Assembly: GCA_013153825.1 (NCBI GenBank)
Contig: JAADDP010000019.1
Coordinates: forward strand, 1-6,132
Source: Campylobacterota bacterium
GTDB taxonomy: Bacteria; Campylobacterota; Campylobacteria; Campylobacterales; Sulfurovaceae
DNA length: 6,132 bases
Direction of reading: 5' to 3'
In this document: positions 4,713 through 6,132 of the stretch, piece after piece
How positions within the stretch are numbered: position 1 is the first letter of the stretch
How the letters are laid out: each line of letters begins with the position of its first letter
Position numbers and translations under genes: made by a program
The notes under the pieces: generated by a model
Database searches by the model: none
What the model saw: only the letters and a program-made list of their open reading frames with translations
Told to the model about the DNA's origin: nothing

Positions 4713-6132
4713 ATGGGAGATAATATCTACATAAAAAATAGAGAGGATAGAGAGATAGATATAGCAACGATAATTAATACGGTTAGGAATAATATTTGGA
4801 GTATCTCTTTTATAGTGCTCATAACGTTGGCAGGAACAGCAATATATATCTATGAGGCTAGAGAGATATATAGCTCAAATGTAATCATTGCTATAGATAG
4901 CTCAAAACAGAATAGAATTGGAGCTATATTGCCAGATAGTATATACTCAAAGAGAGATGAGGATGGGTTGGATATTGCTAAGGTGACTATAAAGTCTAGA
5001 AAATTTATAGAGACAATAATAGATAGGGTAGATGTAGATAGGGAGCTTTTTGTCCAAAAGAACTTTAGAAGTGTAGAGGTGGATAGTTTTTCAGATATTA
5101 AGGTGGAGATAGATTATAAGGATATTGCTGGTGAGAATTTATACGGAAAGCTTTTTGAGATTATTCCGATATCCAATAGTAAATTTATATTAAAAGTTAA
5201 TGGGGGAGAGCAATATGGAGCTATTCATAGCTATGGAGAGAGGATAGATAGGCGACTATTCTCTATAAAGGTTATTAAATTATCAGAGAGAGAGCCTCTA
5301 GAGGATGCAATTGAGAGTAAGATTTTAAATCTTTTGCATATTAATATCGATATTGACTCACCAATCAACCATTTAATGGCTAAATATAGTTTTAGATTTT
5401 TTGATAGAGTAGCCCAGATAGATAGGGTCAGAGATGGTATAACTATATATGAGCTATCCAATAGGATATTAAAAATAGAGTACCAAGATACCACCCCGAT
5501 GAGGACGAGAGATGTAATTGATGAGGTTGCAAATAGATATATTGAGTATACAATGGAGAGTAGAGATAGTGAGTTAGAGCAGACTTTAGAGTTTCTAGAT
5601 AGACAGATTTTAAGTATTAGAAGAGAGCTTAATAGTGAAGGGGATAGATTAAAAAAGTATCAGCAGAAGAGTGGTTCTGTAATAATGGGTATTAGTGGAG
5701 ATATATTAAAAAATCTTGAGAAAAGTAGAGAACAGGTTAATAGTATATCGCTTCAGATTAGAGAGGTGGATAGATTTATAAGAGCCATAAAGAGAGATGA
5801 GATAAATAGTTTATTACTATCAAACGTAGGTATAGATACCTCATCAATTCAGTATCTTATTGATAGATATATTAGAGATAGAGATGAGATTAACTCTCTT
5901 ATGCTACAGCAGAATAGTATAGATAAATCGGTTACCAGTAATAGTCAGATAGTCCAAATGGTTAGCAATCTTAGAGATAGTGAACTACATCTTCAAGAGT
6001 TAAAAACAAAATTTACAGATAGACATCCCGATGTTATAGAGATAAAATCAAAAATTGAGTATCTAAGAGATAGGATAGATACTGAATTGATGAGGTATCT
6101 ATACCTACGTTTGATAGTAATAAACTATTTAT
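4713..6132 (+). CDS. Wzc/ExoP-like polysaccharide co-polymerase (Wzz-domain chain-length determinant), 3' end outside window
   Basis: An uninterrupted frame of 473 codons runs off the right edge. The protein belongs to the inner-membrane polysaccharide co-polymerases, which with an outer-membrane Wza-type channel control polymer length and export of capsule or exopolysaccharide. DIATIINTVRNN (16-27) leads into a membrane segment at about 28-47, followed by YSSNVIIAID (53-62), the usual Wzz-domain opening. Later, GITIYELSNRILKIEYQD and the following stretch (ANRYIEYT, then LEFLDRQI and RRELNSEGDRLKKYQQ) match the Wzc region leading into long periplasmic coiled coils (about 280-460). FTDRHPDV (434-441) is the conserved HPxV/HPDV site before the final helices. 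The second membrane segment, and any tyrosine-kinase (Walker A/B plus tyrosine tail) domain, lie outside the window, so PCP-2a kinase type versus kinase-less type cannot be decided. Arginine is almost always AGA or AGG (I saw only CGA near 5252 and CGT near 6109). The start is set by AAGGG at 4702-4706. It is probably the first gene of a polysaccharide operon. Confidence 0.9.
   Translation, partial: MGDNIYIKNREDREIDIATIINTVRNNIWSISFIVLITLAGTAIYIYEAREIYSSNVIIAIDSSKQNRIGAILPDSIYSKRDEDGLDIAKVTIKSRKFIETIIDRVDVDRELFVQKNFRSVEVDSFSDIKVEIDYKDIAGENLYGKLFEIIPISNSKFILKVNGGEQYGAIHSYGERIDRRLFSIKVIKLSEREPLEDAIESKILNLLHINIDIDSPINHLMAKYSFRFFDRVAQIDRVRDGITIYELSNRILKIEYQDTTPMRTRDVIDEVANRYIEYTMESRDSELEQTLEFLDRQILSIRRELNSEGDRLKKYQQKSGSVIMGISGDILKNLEKSREQVNSISLQIREVDRFIRAIKRDEINSLLLSNVGIDTSSIQYLIDRYIRDRDEINSLMLQQNSIDKSVTSNSQIVQMVSNLRDSELHLQELKTKFTDRHPDVIEIKSKIEYLRDRIDTELMRYLYLRLIVINYL

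Noticed and set aside
4570..4767. 65-codon minus-strand open frame upstream of thyX
   Set aside because: It covers the divergent promoter region and the start of the polysaccharide gene; its Tyr/Leu/Ile-rich product reflects AT-rich DNA, and no ribosome site was found.
5231..5494. 87-codon minus-strand open frame
   Set aside because: It is antisense to the Wzc-like gene, whose frame is continuous and matches family motifs.

Overview
This window is AT-rich chromosomal DNA from a Gram-negative bacterium, most likely a member of the Campylobacterota (the former Epsilonproteobacteria, in the Sulfurimonas/Sulfurovum/Helicobacter sphere). The reasons are a ThyX whose signature (RHRVASLSVKSTRYTLKEL) reads like the Campylobacterota form, strong preference for AGA/AGG, ATA and GAT codons, extended -10 promoters (TGNTATAAT-like) with weak or absent -35 boxes, and an envelope gene set (periplasmic L,D-transpeptidase, short-linker beta-barrel protein, Wzc-like polysaccharide co-polymerase). 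The genus cannot be fixed from the sequence alone.

Layout, left to right. (1) 1-546, minus strand: an OmpR-type response regulator, starting at a TTG codon and cut by the left window edge. (2) 547-670: a divergent promoter region. (3) 671-1213, plus strand: a small exported helical protein that looks like a degenerate, stand-alone PilJ-type sensor domain. (4) 1218-2891, minus strand: a YcbB/LdtD-type L,D-transpeptidase; its stop codon lies only 4 bp from that of gene 3 (tail to tail). (5) 2951-2985: a rho-independent terminator. (6) 2991-3827, minus strand: an outer-membrane beta-barrel protein with a Pro/Thr/Ser-rich linker. (7) 3950-4567, minus strand: thyX. (8) 4568-4712: a compact divergent promoter region. 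(9) 4713 to the right edge, plus strand: the N-terminal 473 residues of a Wzc/ExoP-like polysaccharide co-polymerase, probably the first gene of an exopolysaccharide or capsule locus continuing to the right.

Functionally the window is envelope-centred: peptidoglycan cross-linking, an outer-membrane protein, polysaccharide export, and a two-component regulator next to a periplasmic sensor-like protein. thyX is the one metabolic housekeeping gene. Most genes look individually transcribed: four of the six have a plausible extended or consensus -10 box of their own. No RNA genes, CRISPR array, insertion sequence or phage remnant was seen. Two start codons (the transpeptidase and thyX) were moved inward from the longest open frame because the Shine-Dalgarno sequence only works with the internal ATG. 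I did not find convincing evidence of a wholly new system; the most unusual item is the stand-alone PilJ-like exported protein beside the response regulator.
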